Positions 27,618 to 38,362 are shown, numbered from the stretch's first letter. The stretch is DNA of 64,000 nucleotides from Xanthomonas bromi (GCF_900092025.1 NZ_FLTX01000037.1:1-64000), one strand, 5' to 3'. Translations and numbers: made by a program. Notes: generated by a model from the sequence alone, not told the origin.

Positions 27618-29174
27618 TCAGGAACTGCACGACAGCATCGAACACCCGGCGCGATCGCGTGCCCACTCCGGCCGCCGTGCAGCGAATGCATCGCGCCCGG
27701 GCTGATCGTCGTAAGGGCGGCGCATGACTTCCAGCAACTCCTGCACCCCGGACGGGTCGCCCTGCTCGGCCTGGTCGATCGCCTGCTGGGCCAGATAGTT
27801 GCGCAACACGTAGCGCGGATTGGCCAGGCGCATGCGCGCGCGGCGCTGTTCGGGCGACAGCGCGTCCTGCTGCAGACGCGCGGCGTAGCGCTGCAACCAC
27901 GCCTGCAACTGCGGCGCATCCGCCGCGCGCTTGTCTTCATCGTAGAAAGCATCGCGCAGCTGCGCGGGGTCCGGATGCTCGGGCGACAGGTCGATCAGGC
28001 CTCGAAAGGTCAGGGTCATATCCATCTGCGCGTCGCGCATCCGTGCGCGCAGCGCATCGATCAGCTGCAGATCCTCGTCGTGGCACTCGGCCAACCCCAA
28101 CTTGGCGGCGGCGTCGCGCCGGTCGCACGCCAGATAGGTCTCGCGGAAGCGATCCAGCCCCTGTTGCAGCGGCGCTTGGTCGGCGAACAACGGTGCTAGC
28201 GCCTGCGCAAGCCGGCCCAGGTTCCAATACGCCACCTGCGGCTGGGTGCCGAAGCGATAGCGCCGGCCCTGCGCATCGGTGGTGTTAGGCGTCCAGTCCG
28301 GGTCGTAATCGTCGACCCAGCCATACGGGCCGTAATCGATGGTCAACCCCATGATCGACATATTGTCGGTATTCATCACCCCATGCACGAACCCGACCCG
28401 CATCCAGTGCGCCACCATCACCGCGGTTCGCTCGCACACCTGTGCAAACCAGTCGGCGTAGAGCGCTTCGCCAGTACCGGCCAGCTCCGGAAAATCGCGC
28501 GCAATGGTGAAATCCACCCATTGCCGCAGCAAGGCGCTATCGCCACGTGCGCTGGGCAATTCGAAATTGCCGAAGCGGATGAACGAGGGCGCCACACGAC
28601 ACACGATCGCACCGGGCTCGCGTTGCGGGCGGCCGTCGTAGAACATGTCGCGCACCACCGCATCGCCGGTACCGACCAGACTCAAGGCGCGCGTGGTCGG
28701 CACGCCCAGATGATGCATGGCCTCGCTGCACAGGAATTCGCGGATCGACGAACGCAATACCGCACGCCCATCGGCACCGCGCGAATAAGGCGTCGGGCCG
28801 GCCCCCTTGAGCTGCAATTCGTAGCGCCCGCCATCGACACCAATCGCCTCGCCCAGCGAGATCGCCCGCCCGTCGCCGAGCTGCCCAGCCCAATGCCCGA
28901 ATTGATGACCACCGTAATTCACCGCCCAAGGCTGCATGCCTGGGTACAGCGTATTGCCGCCGAACACCTGGGCGAACCGTGCACTGGCTATCTCGGCTGC
29001 ATCAAGGCCCAGCACGTGGGCCATTTCTGCCGAATGCGCAATCAGGCAAGGAGCGGCGACCGGTGTCGGCAGCACTGCCGACCAGGCGGCAGTCACCTCG
29101 CGCCGGCGTGCCCCCTCTTCCGGGTCGCCGGGCAGCTGCTGGCGCAAGCGGTTGTCGAAGTGCAGTTGTGTCAT
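27618..29174 (-). CDS. selO: Protein adenylyltransferase SelO (YdiU)
   Basis: A 518-residue pseudokinase-fold protein with [38 protein letters not shown] and [10 protein letters not shown], all hallmarks of SelO/YdiU. SelO transfers AMP from ATP to Ser/Thr/Tyr of target proteins and in bacteria is linked to redox stress. The C-terminus CSMLSCSS carries two cysteines in a CxxxC pattern, where mitochondrial SelO has selenocysteine. Confidence 0.94.
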   Translation of the reverse strand: MTQLHFDNRLRQQLPGDPEEGARRREVTAAWSAVLPTPVAAPCLIAHSAEMAHVLGLDAAEIASARFAQVFGGNTLYPGMQPWAVNYGGHQFGHWAGQLGDGRAISLGEAIGVDGGRYELQLKGAGPTPYSRGADGRAVLRSSIREFLCSEAMHHLGVPTTRALSLVGTGDAVVRDMFYDGRPQREPGAIVCRVAPSFIRFGNFELPSARGDSALLRQWVDFTIARDFPELAGTGEALYADWFAQVCERTAVMVAHWMRVGFVHGVMNTDNMSIMGLTIDYGPYGWVDDYDPDWTPNTTDAQGRRYRFGTQPQVAYWNLGRLAQALAPLFADQAPLQQGLDRFRETYLACDRRDAAAKLGLAECHDEDLQLIDALRARMRDAQMDMTLTFRGLIDLSPEHPDPAQLRDAFYDEDKRAADAPQLQAWLQRYAARLQQDALSPEQRRARMRLANPRYVLRNYLAQQAIDQAEQGDPSGVQELLEVMRRPYDDQPGRDAFAARRPEWARDRAGCSMLSCSS

Positions 29175-29468
29175 GTCCGCAAGCCTAGGTCACCGGCGGT
29201 GAACCTGACATGGGTAACGCCGCATCCGGTGCTGCCTGCGCACCGTATCTTCACTCGACTGGCTTGCACCGAGCGGACTCGTCCTGCACATGCTTGCGAC
29301 GTGCGATAGCCGCTAATAGCCGCTGGCCGCGGATCCGATGTAGACCAGACACCGGTGATGACGGAGACCGCAGTGCCGGGTCGCCACCGTCTCGGTCTGC
29401 GCTTGCCTGGCCTGTTGCGTTCGCAACTGCTACCAAACACCTTTCCCGCCCTCCTGCCGATATTGCCC

Positions 29469-30344
29469 ATGCCCTCGCGCACCTCCCGCTGGTTCCGTCC
29501 TGCCATGCTGCTGCTCGGTTCGTTGACGATGACGGCCTGCAGCAGCGTCTTCTTTGGCGGCATCAACGCCACCTCCAGCCGGGCCGGTATCGTCGAGCAT
29601 CGCGACCAGGTGTTCGATCCCGCACACGGCCTGGCACTGGATGTCTACCAACCGCGCGGGGCAGTCGACGCGCCGGTGGTGGTGTTCTTCTACGGCGGCA
29701 CCTGGAAGCACGGTTCGCGCGCCAACTATCGCTGGGTTGGCCGCGCGCTTGCGCGCCAGGGCGTCGTGGCAATGGTGGCCGACTACCGCAAGTATCCGCA
29801 GGTCGGACTGCATGGCTTCATGTCTGACGCCGCAGGCGCCACCGCATGGGGCTACCGGCACGCGCACGCCTACGGTGGCAACCCCAACCGGCTGGCGGTA
29901 ATGGGCCATTCGGCCGGTGCACACATGGCCGCGTTACTCGGCACCGATGCCCGCTGGCTGCAGGCACAAGGCCTCAAACCCCACCAGCTATGCGGCGTGG
30001 TGGGCCTGGCCGGACCTTACGATTTCATGCCGATGACCGACCCGGAATTGGTCGAGATCTTCGGCGACGCGCCGGCAGCGCAACGGCAATCCCAGCCGGT
30101 GCGCTACGTCGGTGGCGACGAACCGCCCATGGTGTTGCTGCACGGCGATGCCGACCGCGTGGTCGAACTACAGAACAGCATCTCGCTGCAGCGAGCGCTC
30201 AAACGCGAAGGCGGCTCCGCCGAGCTGAAGGTCTACCCGGGCATGGGCCATCTCGGCATCCTGCTGGCGCTACGCAAATCACCCGAGCACTCGCAGGTGC
30301 TGAGCGACACGCTGCAGTTCATACGTCAGTGTCGGGCGCCCTGA
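29469..30344 (+). CDS. Alpha/beta hydrolase, predicted lipoprotein
   Basis: A 291-residue protein with a lipoprotein-type signal (LLLGSLTMTACSS) and an esterase/lipase fold: oxyanion-region FFYGGTWKHG, nucleophile GHSAGAH, acidic GDADRVV and His in GMGHLG. It resembles carboxylesterases of the BD-FAE/acetyl-hydrolase group. ATG 29469 sits just before the hydrophobic signal; longer in-frame starts exist upstream (29355). The natural substrate is unknown, and plant cell-wall esters are one possibility. Confidence 0.85.
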   Translation: MPSRTSRWFRPAMLLLGSLTMTACSSVFFGGINATSSRAGIVEHRDQVFDPAHGLALDVYQPRGAVDAPVVVFFYGGTWKHGSRANYRWVGRALARQGVVAMVADYRKYPQVGLHGFMSDAAGATAWGYRHAHAYGGNPNRLAVMGHSAGAHMAALLGTDARWLQAQGLKPHQLCGVVGLAGPYDFMPMTDPELVEIFGDAPAAQRQSQPVRYVGGDEPPMVLLHGDADRVVELQNSISLQRALKREGGSAELKVYPGMGHLGILLALRKSPEHSQVLSDTLQFIRQCRAP

Positions 30345-30515
30345 ACATGGATACGCCTGACCTGGCTGGTCAACGATTACCTGCTGACAATGACTGAGAG
30401 AGTCGATGCCGACGAAGGTCTCGTTGGTCTAGGGATTGGGGAATGCATCGCCCAGTGGCGGTAGAACGCAATCCATTCCGCCCGCCCTGGCTTGCGCCCT
30501 ACGACCCTGCGCAAA

Positions 30516-31214
30516 TCACGTCGGCGACTTGCCTCCCATCAACTCGAACGGGCCACCTTTCTTCAGCGCGGCCTGATAGGCAGGACGGGCTTCGCTCCGT
30601 TGCAGAAACGCGCGCAGACGCGGGTACTTCTCCAGCCCGCCGCCGCGTGCAGCCGCGGCCTGTACCGGGAAGCTCATCTGGATGTCGGCAGCGGTAAAGC
30701 GTTCGCCAGCGAACCAGCTCCTGGATTGCAGCGACTGCTCCATCCAGTCCAGATGCAGCGAGAGCTGCGGACCAACGAAGCCGGACATCGCCTTGTCCAC
30801 GATCGCACGCGCGATAGGTTTGGCGAAGAACGGCATCGGCGCGCTACGAATCCGACCGAAGATCAGTGTCATGAGCAACGGCGGCATCGCCGAGCCTTCG
30901 GCGTAATGCATCCAATAGCGGAACTGCAGGCGCTCGGGCGAATCCAGCGGCCGCGGCGACGGCGACAGCGCACACTCGGTGTCGTAGCGCTCGGTCAGAT
31001 ACTCCAGGATCGCCCCCGACTCGGCCACCACCAGATCGCCATCGACAAGCAACGGCGATTTGCCCAGCGGATGGATAGCACGCAGCGCTGGCGGCGCCAG
31101 CATGGTCTTGGGGTCGCGCTCATGGCGCACGATCCGGTACGGAAGCGCCAGTTCCTCCAGCAGCCACAGCACGCGCTGGGAACGGGAGTTATTGAGATGG
31201 TGAACAGTGATCAT
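30516..31214 (-). CDS. Glutathione S-transferase
   Basis: A 232-residue GST with a thioredoxin-fold N-terminus (MITVHHLNNSRSQRVLWLLE, SPLLVDGDLVVAESGAILEYL, containing the glutathione-binding ESGAI) and an all-helical C-terminal domain. The Ser of NNSRSQR is the likely catalytic residue of this bacterial class. It acts in the cytoplasm, probably in detoxification; the electrophile is unknown. Confidence 0.9.
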   Translation of the reverse strand: MITVHHLNNSRSQRVLWLLEELALPYRIVRHERDPKTMLAPPALRAIHPLGKSPLLVDGDLVVAESGAILEYLTERYDTECALSPSPRPLDSPERLQFRYWMHYAEGSAMPPLLMTLIFGRIRSAPMPFFAKPIARAIVDKAMSGFVGPQLSLHLDWMEQSLQSRSWFAGERFTAADIQMSFPVQAAAARGGGLEKYPRLRAFLQRSEARPAYQAALKKGGPFELMGGKSPT

Positions 31215-31327
31215 GAGATGGCTGCACGCGGAAAGTGCACATCCTACCGATCCACACGTCGTCGCTGTGCGCACGTAGCGCCTGGCGGACGCTTGACCAA
31301 CGCTGCCCCACTTTTCTTGCAGGCAAT

Positions 31328-31363
31328 AAAAAACGCCGGGCGCTTGCGCGACCGGCGTTTTTG
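31328..31363 (-). terminator. Intrinsic terminator of the cold-shock gene
   Basis: AAAAAACGCCGG (31328-31339) pairs with CCGGCGTTTTT (31352-31362), with a small GCGC inner dyad in the loop. It is A/T-rich on both flanks, so it could work in both directions. It lies 24 bases beyond the cold-shock gene stop. Confidence 0.9.
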
Positions 31364-31386
31364 GCAACCCTAGGGTTGCAGACGGA

Positions 31387-31602
31387 TTAGACCGCCTGCA
31401 CCTGGTCAGCCTGCATGCCCTTCTGGCCCTGCACGGCGACGAAGGTGACCTTCTGGCCTTCCTGCAGCGACTTGAAGCCGGTGCCCTGGATGGCACGGAA
31501 GTGCACGAACAGGTCCGGGCCGCTTTCCGGGGTGATGAAGCCGAAGCCCTTGGCATCGTTGAACCACTTCACGGTACCGCTCTGACGTGATGCATCTGAC
31601 AT
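31387..31602 (-). CDS. Cold-shock protein, CspA family
   Basis: A 71-residue single-domain protein with RNP1-like KGFGFI and RNP2-like DLFVHF. Cold-shock proteins bind single-stranded RNA and melt secondary structure. ATG 31602 has AGGAG eight bases upstream. The 268 bases to the next, divergent gene leave room for the long structured leader typical of this family. Confidence 0.94.
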   Translation of the reverse strand: MSDASRQSGTVKWFNDAKGFGFITPESGPDLFVHFRAIQGTGFKSLQEGQKVTFVAVQGQKGMQADQVQAV

Positions 31603-31870
31603 TTTACTAACTCCTGAACTATAGATTGATAAATCGCAGCGTCCGAAAAGCCGGAACTGAGACTGAGTTGCAGGCGTTGGTAAAGCGGAACGATGAAGCG
31701 AGATCTGTAACGATCCGGCTGCACCAGGCCACGATTCACGGTGACCCTTGCAAACACAGTGCGTGCACAGTACTCGTGTTTTCGGCAAAAAGCGACACCT
31801 TGCGTCAAATCTTTTGCAGTCGGGCCAAATCCGACTGTCTGTCAGGCCCGTCCCGATCCACAATCGCCCC

Positions 31871-32356
31871 ATGAATACGCTTCAAGCCCCCACACCAGCG
31901 CAGATCTGGGTCGATGCCGACGCCTGCCCCGCGGCGATCCGCGACATCCTGTTCCGCGCCGCCGCGCGCACAGGCATCGCCGTGACCCTGGTCGCCAACC
32001 ACTCTCTCAGCACGCCCAGCCTGCCGCATGTGCGCGCATGGCAGGTGCCATGCGGCCCGGACGCAGCCGACGATGCGATCGCCGAACGAGTGACCGCAGG
32101 CGACCTGGTGGTGACTCAGGACATCCCGCTGGCTGCGCGCGCACTGGACGCCGGCGCCACAGCGATCGGACTGCGCGGCGAGGCGTTCACCGACAACACC
32201 ATCAAGGAGCGCCTGTCGGTGCGCGGTTTCATGGAGGAGCTGCGCGGCGCCGGCATCGCGACCGGCGGGCCGCCGGCATTACATGCACGCGATCGCCAGG
32301 CCTTCGCCGCCCAGCTGGACCGCTGGCTGGCCGCGCAACCGCACGCACCGAGGTAA
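31871..32356 (+). CDS. yaiI: YaiI/YqxD family protein (DUF188)
   Basis: A 161-residue protein with [37 protein letters not shown] and [10 protein letters not shown], all diagnostic of UPF0178/DUF188. The fold is PIN-like with conserved aspartates, suggesting a nuclease, but no function is established. ATG 31871 matches the family start; the longer frame upstream is intergenic. It is followed by yaeQ on the same strand. Confidence 0.92.
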   Translation: MNTLQAPTPAQIWVDADACPAAIRDILFRAAARTGIAVTLVANHSLSTPSLPHVRAWQVPCGPDAADDAIAERVTAGDLVVTQDIPLAARALDAGATAIGLRGEAFTDNTIKERLSVRGFMEELRGAGIATGGPPALHARDRQAFAAQLDRWLAAQPHAPR

Positions 32357-32412
32357 CGCGCCGCAGCTGAAGCGGGCGCGTATCATGAGCGCCCTTTGCA
32401 ACCGGCATCCTG

Positions 32413-32961
32413 ATGGCCCTCACCGCCACCGTCCGCAGGGCGGAACTCCAGATCAGCGACATGGACCGCGGCTATTACGCCAACCATTCGCTGACCCTGG
32501 CCCAGCACCCTTCTGAGACCGACGAGCGCCTGATGGTGCGTCTGCTGGCGTTTGCGCTGTTCGCCGACGACCGTCTGGAATTCGGCCGCGGCCTCAGCAA
32601 CGAAGACGAGCCCGACCTATGGCGCCGCGATTACACCGGCGATCCGGATCTGTGGATCGACCTCGGCCAGCCCGACGAGAGCCGTGTGCGCAAGGCCTGC
32701 AATCGCTCGCGAGAAGCGGTGGTGATCGGCTACGGCGGCCAGGCCACCGAAACCTGGTGGAAGAAGCACGCAAACGCCATGGGTCGGCACCGCAACCTGC
32801 GCGTGATCGAACTCGACTCGCAGGCTACCGAAGCGCTCGGCGCACTCATCCAGCGCGGCATGCGCTTTGACGTGATCATTCAGGACGGCGAAGTGCAGAT
32901 GCTGGCCGACCACGGCAGCGTCACCCTGACCCCGATGGTGCGGCAAGCCCCTGCCGAATGA
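32413..32961 (+). CDS. yaeQ: YaeQ family protein
   Basis: A 182-residue protein with the YaeQ pattern: ISDMDRGYYANHSLTLAQHP, SETDERLMVRLLAFALFADD, GLSNEDEPDLW and YGGQATETWW. YaeQ has a PD-(D/E)xK nuclease-like fold; its role is not established, though it was once proposed to replace RfaH. The stop overlaps the next start (ATGA at 32958-32961). Confidence 0.94.
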   Translation: MALTATVRRAELQISDMDRGYYANHSLTLAQHPSETDERLMVRLLAFALFADDRLEFGRGLSNEDEPDLWRRDYTGDPDLWIDLGQPDESRVRKACNRSREAVVIGYGGQATETWWKKHANAMGRHRNLRVIELDSQATEALGALIQRGMRFDVIIQDGEVQMLADHGSVTLTPMVRQAPAE

Positions 32962-34139
32962 GCATGCGTTGCGAAGTGCTGGTCATCGGTGCCGGCGCCG
33001 CCGGGCTGATGAGCGCCTTCACTGCCGGGCGGCGCGGCCGCCAGGTGCTGGTGATCGACAATGCCAACAAGGTGGGCAAGAAGATCCTGATGTCCGGCGG
33101 CGGACGCTGCAATTTCACCAATACCGGCACCACGCCTGGCAATTTCATTTCGGCCAATCGGCATTTCTGCAAATCCGCGCTGGCGCGCTACAGCCCGGTG
33201 GATTTCGTGGAACTGGTCGAACGGCATGCCATCGCCTATCACGAGAAAGAACTGGGCCAGTTGTTCTGCGACGTCTCGTCCAAGCAGATCGTGCGCATGT
33301 TGCTGGACGAATGCGACGCGGCAGGCGTGCAGATCCGCACCCAGTGCGAGGTGCTGTCGGTCCAGCGTAGCAGCGATGGGTTCGAGGTCCGGACCAGCCA
33401 GGGACACGTACAGGCGCAGTCCTTGATCGTGGCAACCGGCGGGCTGTCGATACCGAGCATGGGCGCCAGCGGCTTCGGCTATGCGCTGGCCCAGCAATTC
33501 GGCCATACGCTGCTGCCGACGCGTGCGGGGCTGGTACCGCTGACCCTGAGCGGCAAGCATCAGGAGCGTCTGCAGGAATTGTCCGGGCTGGCATTGCCAG
33601 TCGAAGCGCACTGCAACGGGGTCAGCTTCCGCAATTTCATGCTGCTCACCCACCGCGGCGTCAGCGGCCCGGCGATCCTGCAGATTTCCTCGTACTGGCA
33701 GCCGGGCGACGACCTACGGCTGGACCTGTTACCTGGTCACGATGCAGCGGCGTGGCTGCGCGAACAAAAGCAGCAACGCGGCGCCACCGAGCTGCGCAAC
33801 GTGCTGGCCGAGGTGCTGCCGAAGCGATTTGCGCAACGCCTGTGCGAGGTGTGGCTGCCAGACAAGCCGGTGCGTCAGCTGGATCCGCCGCAGCTGCTCG
33901 CTGCTGCCGAGCTGCTCGGAAGCTTTCCGTTGATCGCCAGCGGCACCGAGGGCTACCGGACTGCTGAAGTCACCTTGGGCGGGGTCGATACCAACCAGGT
34001 CTCCAGTGCGAGCATGGAGTCGCGCCTGGTGGCAGGCCTGTATTTTGTCGGCGAGGTACTGGATGTCACCGGCTGGCTGGGCGGTTACAACTTCCAGTGG
34101 GCGTGGGCATCCGGCCATGCAGCAGGAAGCGTGGCGTAA
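32958..34139 (+). CDS. BaiN/HI0933-family NAD(P)/FAD-dependent oxidoreductase
   Basis: A 393-residue flavoprotein with a Rossmann FAD motif (VIGAGAAGLMSAF), KILMSGGGRCNFTN, and the C-terminal FVGEVLDVTGWLGGYNFQWA block typical of the YhiN/HI0933 family. It is cytoplasmic; the substrate of this group is generally unknown. Translation is coupled to yaeQ by a four-base overlap. Confidence 0.92.
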   Translation: MSMRCEVLVIGAGAAGLMSAFTAGRRGRQVLVIDNANKVGKKILMSGGGRCNFTNTGTTPGNFISANRHFCKSALARYSPVDFVELVERHAIAYHEKELGQLFCDVSSKQIVRMLLDECDAAGVQIRTQCEVLSVQRSSDGFEVRTSQGHVQAQSLIVATGGLSIPSMGASGFGYALAQQFGHTLLPTRAGLVPLTLSGKHQERLQELSGLALPVEAHCNGVSFRNFMLLTHRGVSGPAILQISSYWQPGDDLRLDLLPGHDAAAWLREQKQQRGATELRNVLAEVLPKRFAQRLCEVWLPDKPVRQLDPPQLLAAAELLGSFPLIASGTEGYRTAEVTLGGVDTNQVSSASMESRLVAGLYFVGEVLDVTGWLGGYNFQWAWASGHAAGSVA

Positions 34140-34314
34140 CGCCGATGGCGAGACGACGCTGGTGGCTAGCGACTTAAGCCATGCGTGCGTACAGGCAAGG
34201 CATCTCCCACCCGTAAATTTTGCCCCACGTCTCACACTCCATGCGGCATGCTCCACACACGTGGACGTGCCAAACCCCCTTCGTGTATTAAAGCCCGTCT
34301 CCAGGGAGACTCGC

Positions 34315-36384
34315 ATGCAAAAAGGCAAAGATCTCACCCTCCGCCTGATGATCGTCGACGACAGCGTGGAGAGTGCCGAGACCATCGTCACCGCGCTGCG
34401 CAACGGCGGGATTGCAGTGCGTCCTTCGCGGCCGCAAAACCAGGAAGAGCTGGCCGGCATGCTGTCGGGCCAGATCGATCTGGCCATCCTGGGTCAGGCG
34501 CAACAAATACCCATGAGCGCCTTGCAGACGCAAGTCGCCGGCAGCGGCAAGGACATTCCGATGATCTTGCTGGCCGAGCGGATCGAAGAGAATGCGCTGG
34601 TCGAGGCCGCTTCGCACGGCGTGCGTGCCATCGCATTGCGTCACCGCCCCGAACATTTGCTCGCGCTGGTGCGCTCGGAGTGGGACGACCTGCAGGCACG
34701 CCGCGGGTTGCGCCGTATCGAAGCGCAGATGCGCGAGACCGAGCGCCGCTGCGACGCACTCATCGCCTCATCGCGCGACCCGATCGCCTACGTGCATGAA
34801 GGCATGCACATCCGCGCCAATGACGCCTATCTGGAAATGTTCGGCTTCGAGTCGTTCGATGATGTCGAAGGTATCTCGCTGCTGGACCTGATCGCCGCGC
34901 AATACGTCGACGATTTCAAACAGCTGCTCAAGGCAATGTCCAAGGGCGAGCCGCCGCCCGCGCAATACAAGGTCGACGCGCGTCGGCTGGAAGGCGACAC
35001 CTTCCCGGCCACGATGGAATTTGCCACCGCCACCTACGAAGGCGAGCCGTGCATTCAGGTGGTGTTCCGGCGTCGCGAGGAATTCGATCCGGAACTGGCG
35101 CGCGAGGTCGAGGACCTGCGCCAGCGCGACCAGGTCACCGGCCTGCTCAATCGTCCCACCTTCATGGTGGCGCTGGAACAGGCAGTGGCGCAGGCTGGCC
35201 GTAGCGAAGGCCAGTCCGGTTTCCTGCTGATCGAGCCGGATCACTACGCACGCATCCTGCCGGAATTCGGTCTGGATTCGGCCGATGCGCTGATTGCCGC
35301 GCTCGCCGCGCACGTGGCCAGCGTGCTCGACGACAGTGTGGTGGCCGCACGCTTCGGCGAACACAGTTTCGCGCTGCTGATGAACGGCAATTACGCGCGC
35401 ACGCACGCACTGGCGGAAATCGTGCGCGACGCGTTCGCGCAGCATGTCTTCAGCGTCGGCACGCGCTCTGCCACGGTGACGGTCAGCATCGGCGGCGTAC
35501 AGATCGGCGAAAAGATTGCCAGCATCGGTCAGGTGCTCAATCGCGGTACTGAAGCGGTACGTACCACCGCCGAGCTCGGTGGAAATGCGATCAGCATCTA
35601 CGACCCGGCCGCATCCGACCGGGCGGAAGAAGAACGGATCGAACGCTGGGTCGAGCAATTGCGCCAGGCCCTGGTCGGCGATGGCTTTGTGCTGTATTAC
35701 CAGCCAGCGCTCAATCTGCAGGGCGATCCGCTGGAGTTGTACCAGGCCTCCCTGCGTCTGGAGCGCAATGGCGAAATGATGTCGCCGAACGCCTTCATGG
35801 CCATTGCCGAAGAACACGATCTGATCACCGAGATCGACCGTTGGGTGGTGGCGCGCGCGATCCGGCATCTGGGCGAACGCCAGCGTGCCGGGCACAAGAC
35901 GCACCTGCTGGTACGCATCGGGCCGAACTCGTTCTCCGACCCGCAGATGATCGACACCATCCGTGAACAATTGGCGGTCTACGGCGTGCCCGGTGAGCGG
36001 CTGTGGCTGCAGACGCCGGAATCGAAAGTATTCACGCATCTGCGCAACGCGCAGCAGTTCCTGGCATCGGTGTCGGCGATGGGCTGCAAGGTTGGGCTGG
36101 AACAGTTCGGCTCGGGTCTGGATTCGTTCCAGTTGCTGGCGCATTTCCAGCCCGCCTTCCTCAAACTGGATCGCGGCATCACCGGCGACATCGCCTCGGC
36201 CCGGGAAAGCCAGGATAAGATTCGCGAGATCACCTCGCGCGCGCAGCCGGCGGGCATCCTGACGGTGGCCGAATTCGTCGCCGATGCGCAATCGATGAGC
36301 AGCTTTTTCAGTGCCGGCGTGGACTACGTGCAAGGTGATTTCGTTGCGCCGACGGGGCCGTTGATGAATTACGAATTCGGCTGA
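34315..36384 (+). CDS. fimX: FimX-type regulator of type IV pili (REC-PAS-GGDEF-EAL, degenerate)
   Basis: A 689-residue protein, the length expected for Xanthomonas FimX. Domains: receiver-like (about 8-125) lacking the phospho-acceptor Asp (IDLAILGQ), PAS (about 145-255), GGDEF-like with GEHSF in place of GGDEF (about 345), and EAL-like with QASLRL in place of EALLRW (about 475). FimX-type proteins bind c-di-GMP through the inactive EAL domain and signal through PilZ to the PilB pilus motor. ATG 34315 has GGGAG seven bases upstream. It should be a sensor of c-di-GMP, not an enzyme. Confidence 0.93.
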   Translation: MQKGKDLTLRLMIVDDSVESAETIVTALRNGGIAVRPSRPQNQEELAGMLSGQIDLAILGQAQQIPMSALQTQVAGSGKDIPMILLAERIEENALVEAASHGVRAIALRHRPEHLLALVRSEWDDLQARRGLRRIEAQMRETERRCDALIASSRDPIAYVHEGMHIRANDAYLEMFGFESFDDVEGISLLDLIAAQYVDDFKQLLKAMSKGEPPPAQYKVDARRLEGDTFPATMEFATATYEGEPCIQVVFRRREEFDPELAREVEDLRQRDQVTGLLNRPTFMVALEQAVAQAGRSEGQSGFLLIEPDHYARILPEFGLDSADALIAALAAHVASVLDDSVVAARFGEHSFALLMNGNYARTHALAEIVRDAFAQHVFSVGTRSATVTVSIGGVQIGEKIASIGQVLNRGTEAVRTTAELGGNAISIYDPAASDRAEEERIERWVEQLRQALVGDGFVLYYQPALNLQGDPLELYQASLRLERNGEMMSPNAFMAIAEEHDLITEIDRWVVARAIRHLGERQRAGHKTHLLVRIGPNSFSDPQMIDTIREQLAVYGVPGERLWLQTPESKVFTHLRNAQQFLASVSAMGCKVGLEQFGSGLDSFQLLAHFQPAFLKLDRGITGDIASARESQDKIREITSRAQPAGILTVAEFVADAQSMSSFFSAGVDYVQGDFVAPTGPLMNYEFG

Positions 36385-36421
36385 AAACCGGCACCACCCC
36401 GCTCGTTCCACCACATCGCGC

Positions 36422-36460
36422 GCCAACAAAAAACCCGCATCTCGCGGGTTTTTTGTTGGC
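36422..36460. terminator. Bidirectional terminator between fimX and htpX
   Basis: A perfect 17-bp stem GCCAACAAAAAACCCGC/GCGGGTTTTTTGTTGGC with a 5-base loop. It has T-runs on both strands and lies between converging genes. Confidence 0.95.
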
Positions 36461-36486
36461 TGGCAGGCAGCGACAGCCTCGGCAAC

Positions 36487-37365
36487 TTACATGGTAGTGC
36501 CGTTGGCGGCACGCAGCGCCGCGATACGCTCGGTCAGCGGCGGATGGCTCAGAAACAGGCGGCGTAGCCCCTCACCCACCCCGCCGGAGATGCCGAACGC
36601 CTGCACCTGCGAAGGCAAGGTGTTCTGGCCATGGTTGAGCGACAGACGCTCCAGCGCAGCGATCATCTTGCTGCGGCCGGCCAGCTGCGCGCCGCCGGCA
36701 TCGGCGCGGAATTCGCGGTGCCGCGAGAACCACATGGCGATCATGGTCGCGAACATGCCGAACACCATCTCCAATGCGAACACGATGATGTAGTACGCAA
36801 AGCCACGCCCGCCTTCGCGGTTACCCGACACGGCGCTGTCGATGATGCCGCCGACCACGCGTGCGAGCACGATCACGAAGGTATTGAGCACGCCTTGCAA
36901 CAGCGCCATGGTGACCATATCGCCGTTGGCGACGTGGGCGATCTCGTGGCCAAGCACCGCCTCGGCCTCATCCTGGTCCATGTTCTGCAGCAAGCCGGTG
37001 GACACCGCAACCAAGGCGTTGTTGCGGTTGGCGCCGGTCGCGAACGCATTGATCTCCGGGCCGTCGTACACCGCCACTTCCGGCATGCCGATGCCGGCGG
37101 CCTGGGCCTGACGGCGCACGGTCTCCAGCAACCAGCGCTCGATGGGCGTGCGCGGCTCGGTAATGACCTGCGCACCGGTGCTGCGCTTGGCCATGAACTT
37201 GGACAGCAGCAGGGAGATGAACGAGCCGCCGAAGCCGAAAATGGCGGCCATCACCAACAAACCACTCATTTGCGCAGGATTGACGCCCAGCACCGACATC
37301 ACGATGCCGGCAAGCATCAGGACCGCAAGGTTGGTCAGCAGGAACAGGAAAATGCGGTTGAACAT
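36487..37365 (-). CDS. htpX: Membrane zinc protease HtpX
   Basis: A 292-residue M48-family protease with four hydrophobic segments (two N-terminal, two in the centre) and the zinc motif GHEIAH near residue 140, with the downstream Glu ligand in REFRAD. HtpX degrades misfolded inner-membrane proteins together with FtsH. Full length for the family. It is divergent from gluQ. Confidence 0.95.
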   Translation of the reverse strand: MFNRIFLFLLTNLAVLMLAGIVMSVLGVNPAQMSGLLVMAAIFGFGGSFISLLLSKFMAKRSTGAQVITEPRTPIERWLLETVRRQAQAAGIGMPEVAVYDGPEINAFATGANRNNALVAVSTGLLQNMDQDEAEAVLGHEIAHVANGDMVTMALLQGVLNTFVIVLARVVGGIIDSAVSGNREGGRGFAYYIIVFALEMVFGMFATMIAMWFSRHREFRADAGGAQLAGRSKMIAALERLSLNHGQNTLPSQVQAFGISGGVGEGLRRLFLSHPPLTERIAALRAANGTTM

Positions 37366-37462
37366 GGCGCGATGGCTCCACGGATGCGGGGTGAACTGTT
37401 GCGGATTTGCGGGTGCCGCGGCTTGAAATCAAGCGAGCACCTGACCGACGATTCAGCAGCCC

Positions 37463-38362
37463 ATGCCATCGCCCTCCTATCTCGGGCGCTTCGCGCCCTC
37501 GCCTACCGGCCCCCTGCACTTCGGCTCCCTGCTGGCTGCGTTCGGCAGCTGGCTGCTGGCACGGCACGCCGGTGGACACTGGTGCGTACGCATCGAAGAC
37601 ATCGACCCGCCGCGTGCCGAACCTGGCGCCTCCGAACGGCAGCTGCGTACGCTGGCCGCGTTCGGGCTGCACTCGGACATGCCGGTAATCCGGCAGTCCG
37701 AGCGCGATGCGACCTACACCGCCGCCATCACCCACCTGCTGGAAACCGGCCACGCATTCGAGTGCAGTTGCAGCCGCGCCCACCTGGCTGGCATGGGCGG
37801 CGTCCACCACGGCTGCATCGCACCGTTGGGCAAGCGCCGTGCGGTGCGCCTACGGGTACCGCCGCAACCGGCGGTCGGCTTCGACGACGCGCTACAAGGC
37901 CGGGTGCTGCAGGATGTCTACGCCGATGTGGGCGATGTGGTGCTGCGCCGCGCCGATGGCTATTGGGCTTACCAACTGGCGGTGGTGGTGGACGATGCAG
38001 CGCAGGGCGTGACCGACGTGGTGCGCGGCGCCGACCTGCTCGACTCCACCCCGCGCCAAATCCTGCTGCAGCGCGCACTGGGCCTGCCGCAGCCACGCTA
38101 CCTGCACCTGCCGCTGATACTGGATGGCGACGGCCGCAAACTGTCCAAATCGCACGATGCACCGCCGCTGGACGATACCGATCCACTGCCGGCCCTGCAC
38201 GCCGCCTGGGCCGCGCTAGGCCAACGGCCGGCCGCGCTGCCACGGCATGCCGCGGTGGAGACGCTGCTGCAGCATGCCGTGCAGCATTTTTCGCCACACC
38301 GGCTGCCGCGCCGAGGCTCGCTGGACTTCGATAGGCGCGCATCCGGGCTCCAGCGTGACTAG
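37463..38362 (+). CDS. gluQ: Glutamyl-Q tRNA(Asp) synthetase
   Basis: A 299-residue paralogue of the glutamyl-tRNA synthetase catalytic domain, lacking the anticodon-binding part. It has the HIGH-like FAPSPTGPLHFGSL and KLSKS motifs, and cysteines for the GluQ zinc site (CSCSRAHL...HGCI). GluQ attaches glutamate to queuosine at position 34 of tRNA-Asp. The window also encodes QueG, which makes queuosine, so both steps are present. Confidence 0.94.
   Translation: MPSPSYLGRFAPSPTGPLHFGSLLAAFGSWLLARHAGGHWCVRIEDIDPPRAEPGASERQLRTLAAFGLHSDMPVIRQSERDATYTAAITHLLETGHAFECSCSRAHLAGMGGVHHGCIAPLGKRRAVRLRVPPQPAVGFDDALQGRVLQDVYADVGDVVLRRADGYWAYQLAVVVDDAAQGVTDVVRGADLLDSTPRQILLQRALGLPQPRYLHLPLILDGDGRKLSKSHDAPPLDDTDPLPALHAAWAALGQRPAALPRHAAVETLLQHAVQHFSPHRLPRRGSLDFDRRASGLQRD

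Noticed and set aside
34768-36429. 553-codon minus-strand frame opposite fimX
   Set aside because: It is antisense to a well-supported gene, with Gln/His/Arg-rich composition typical of complement frames.
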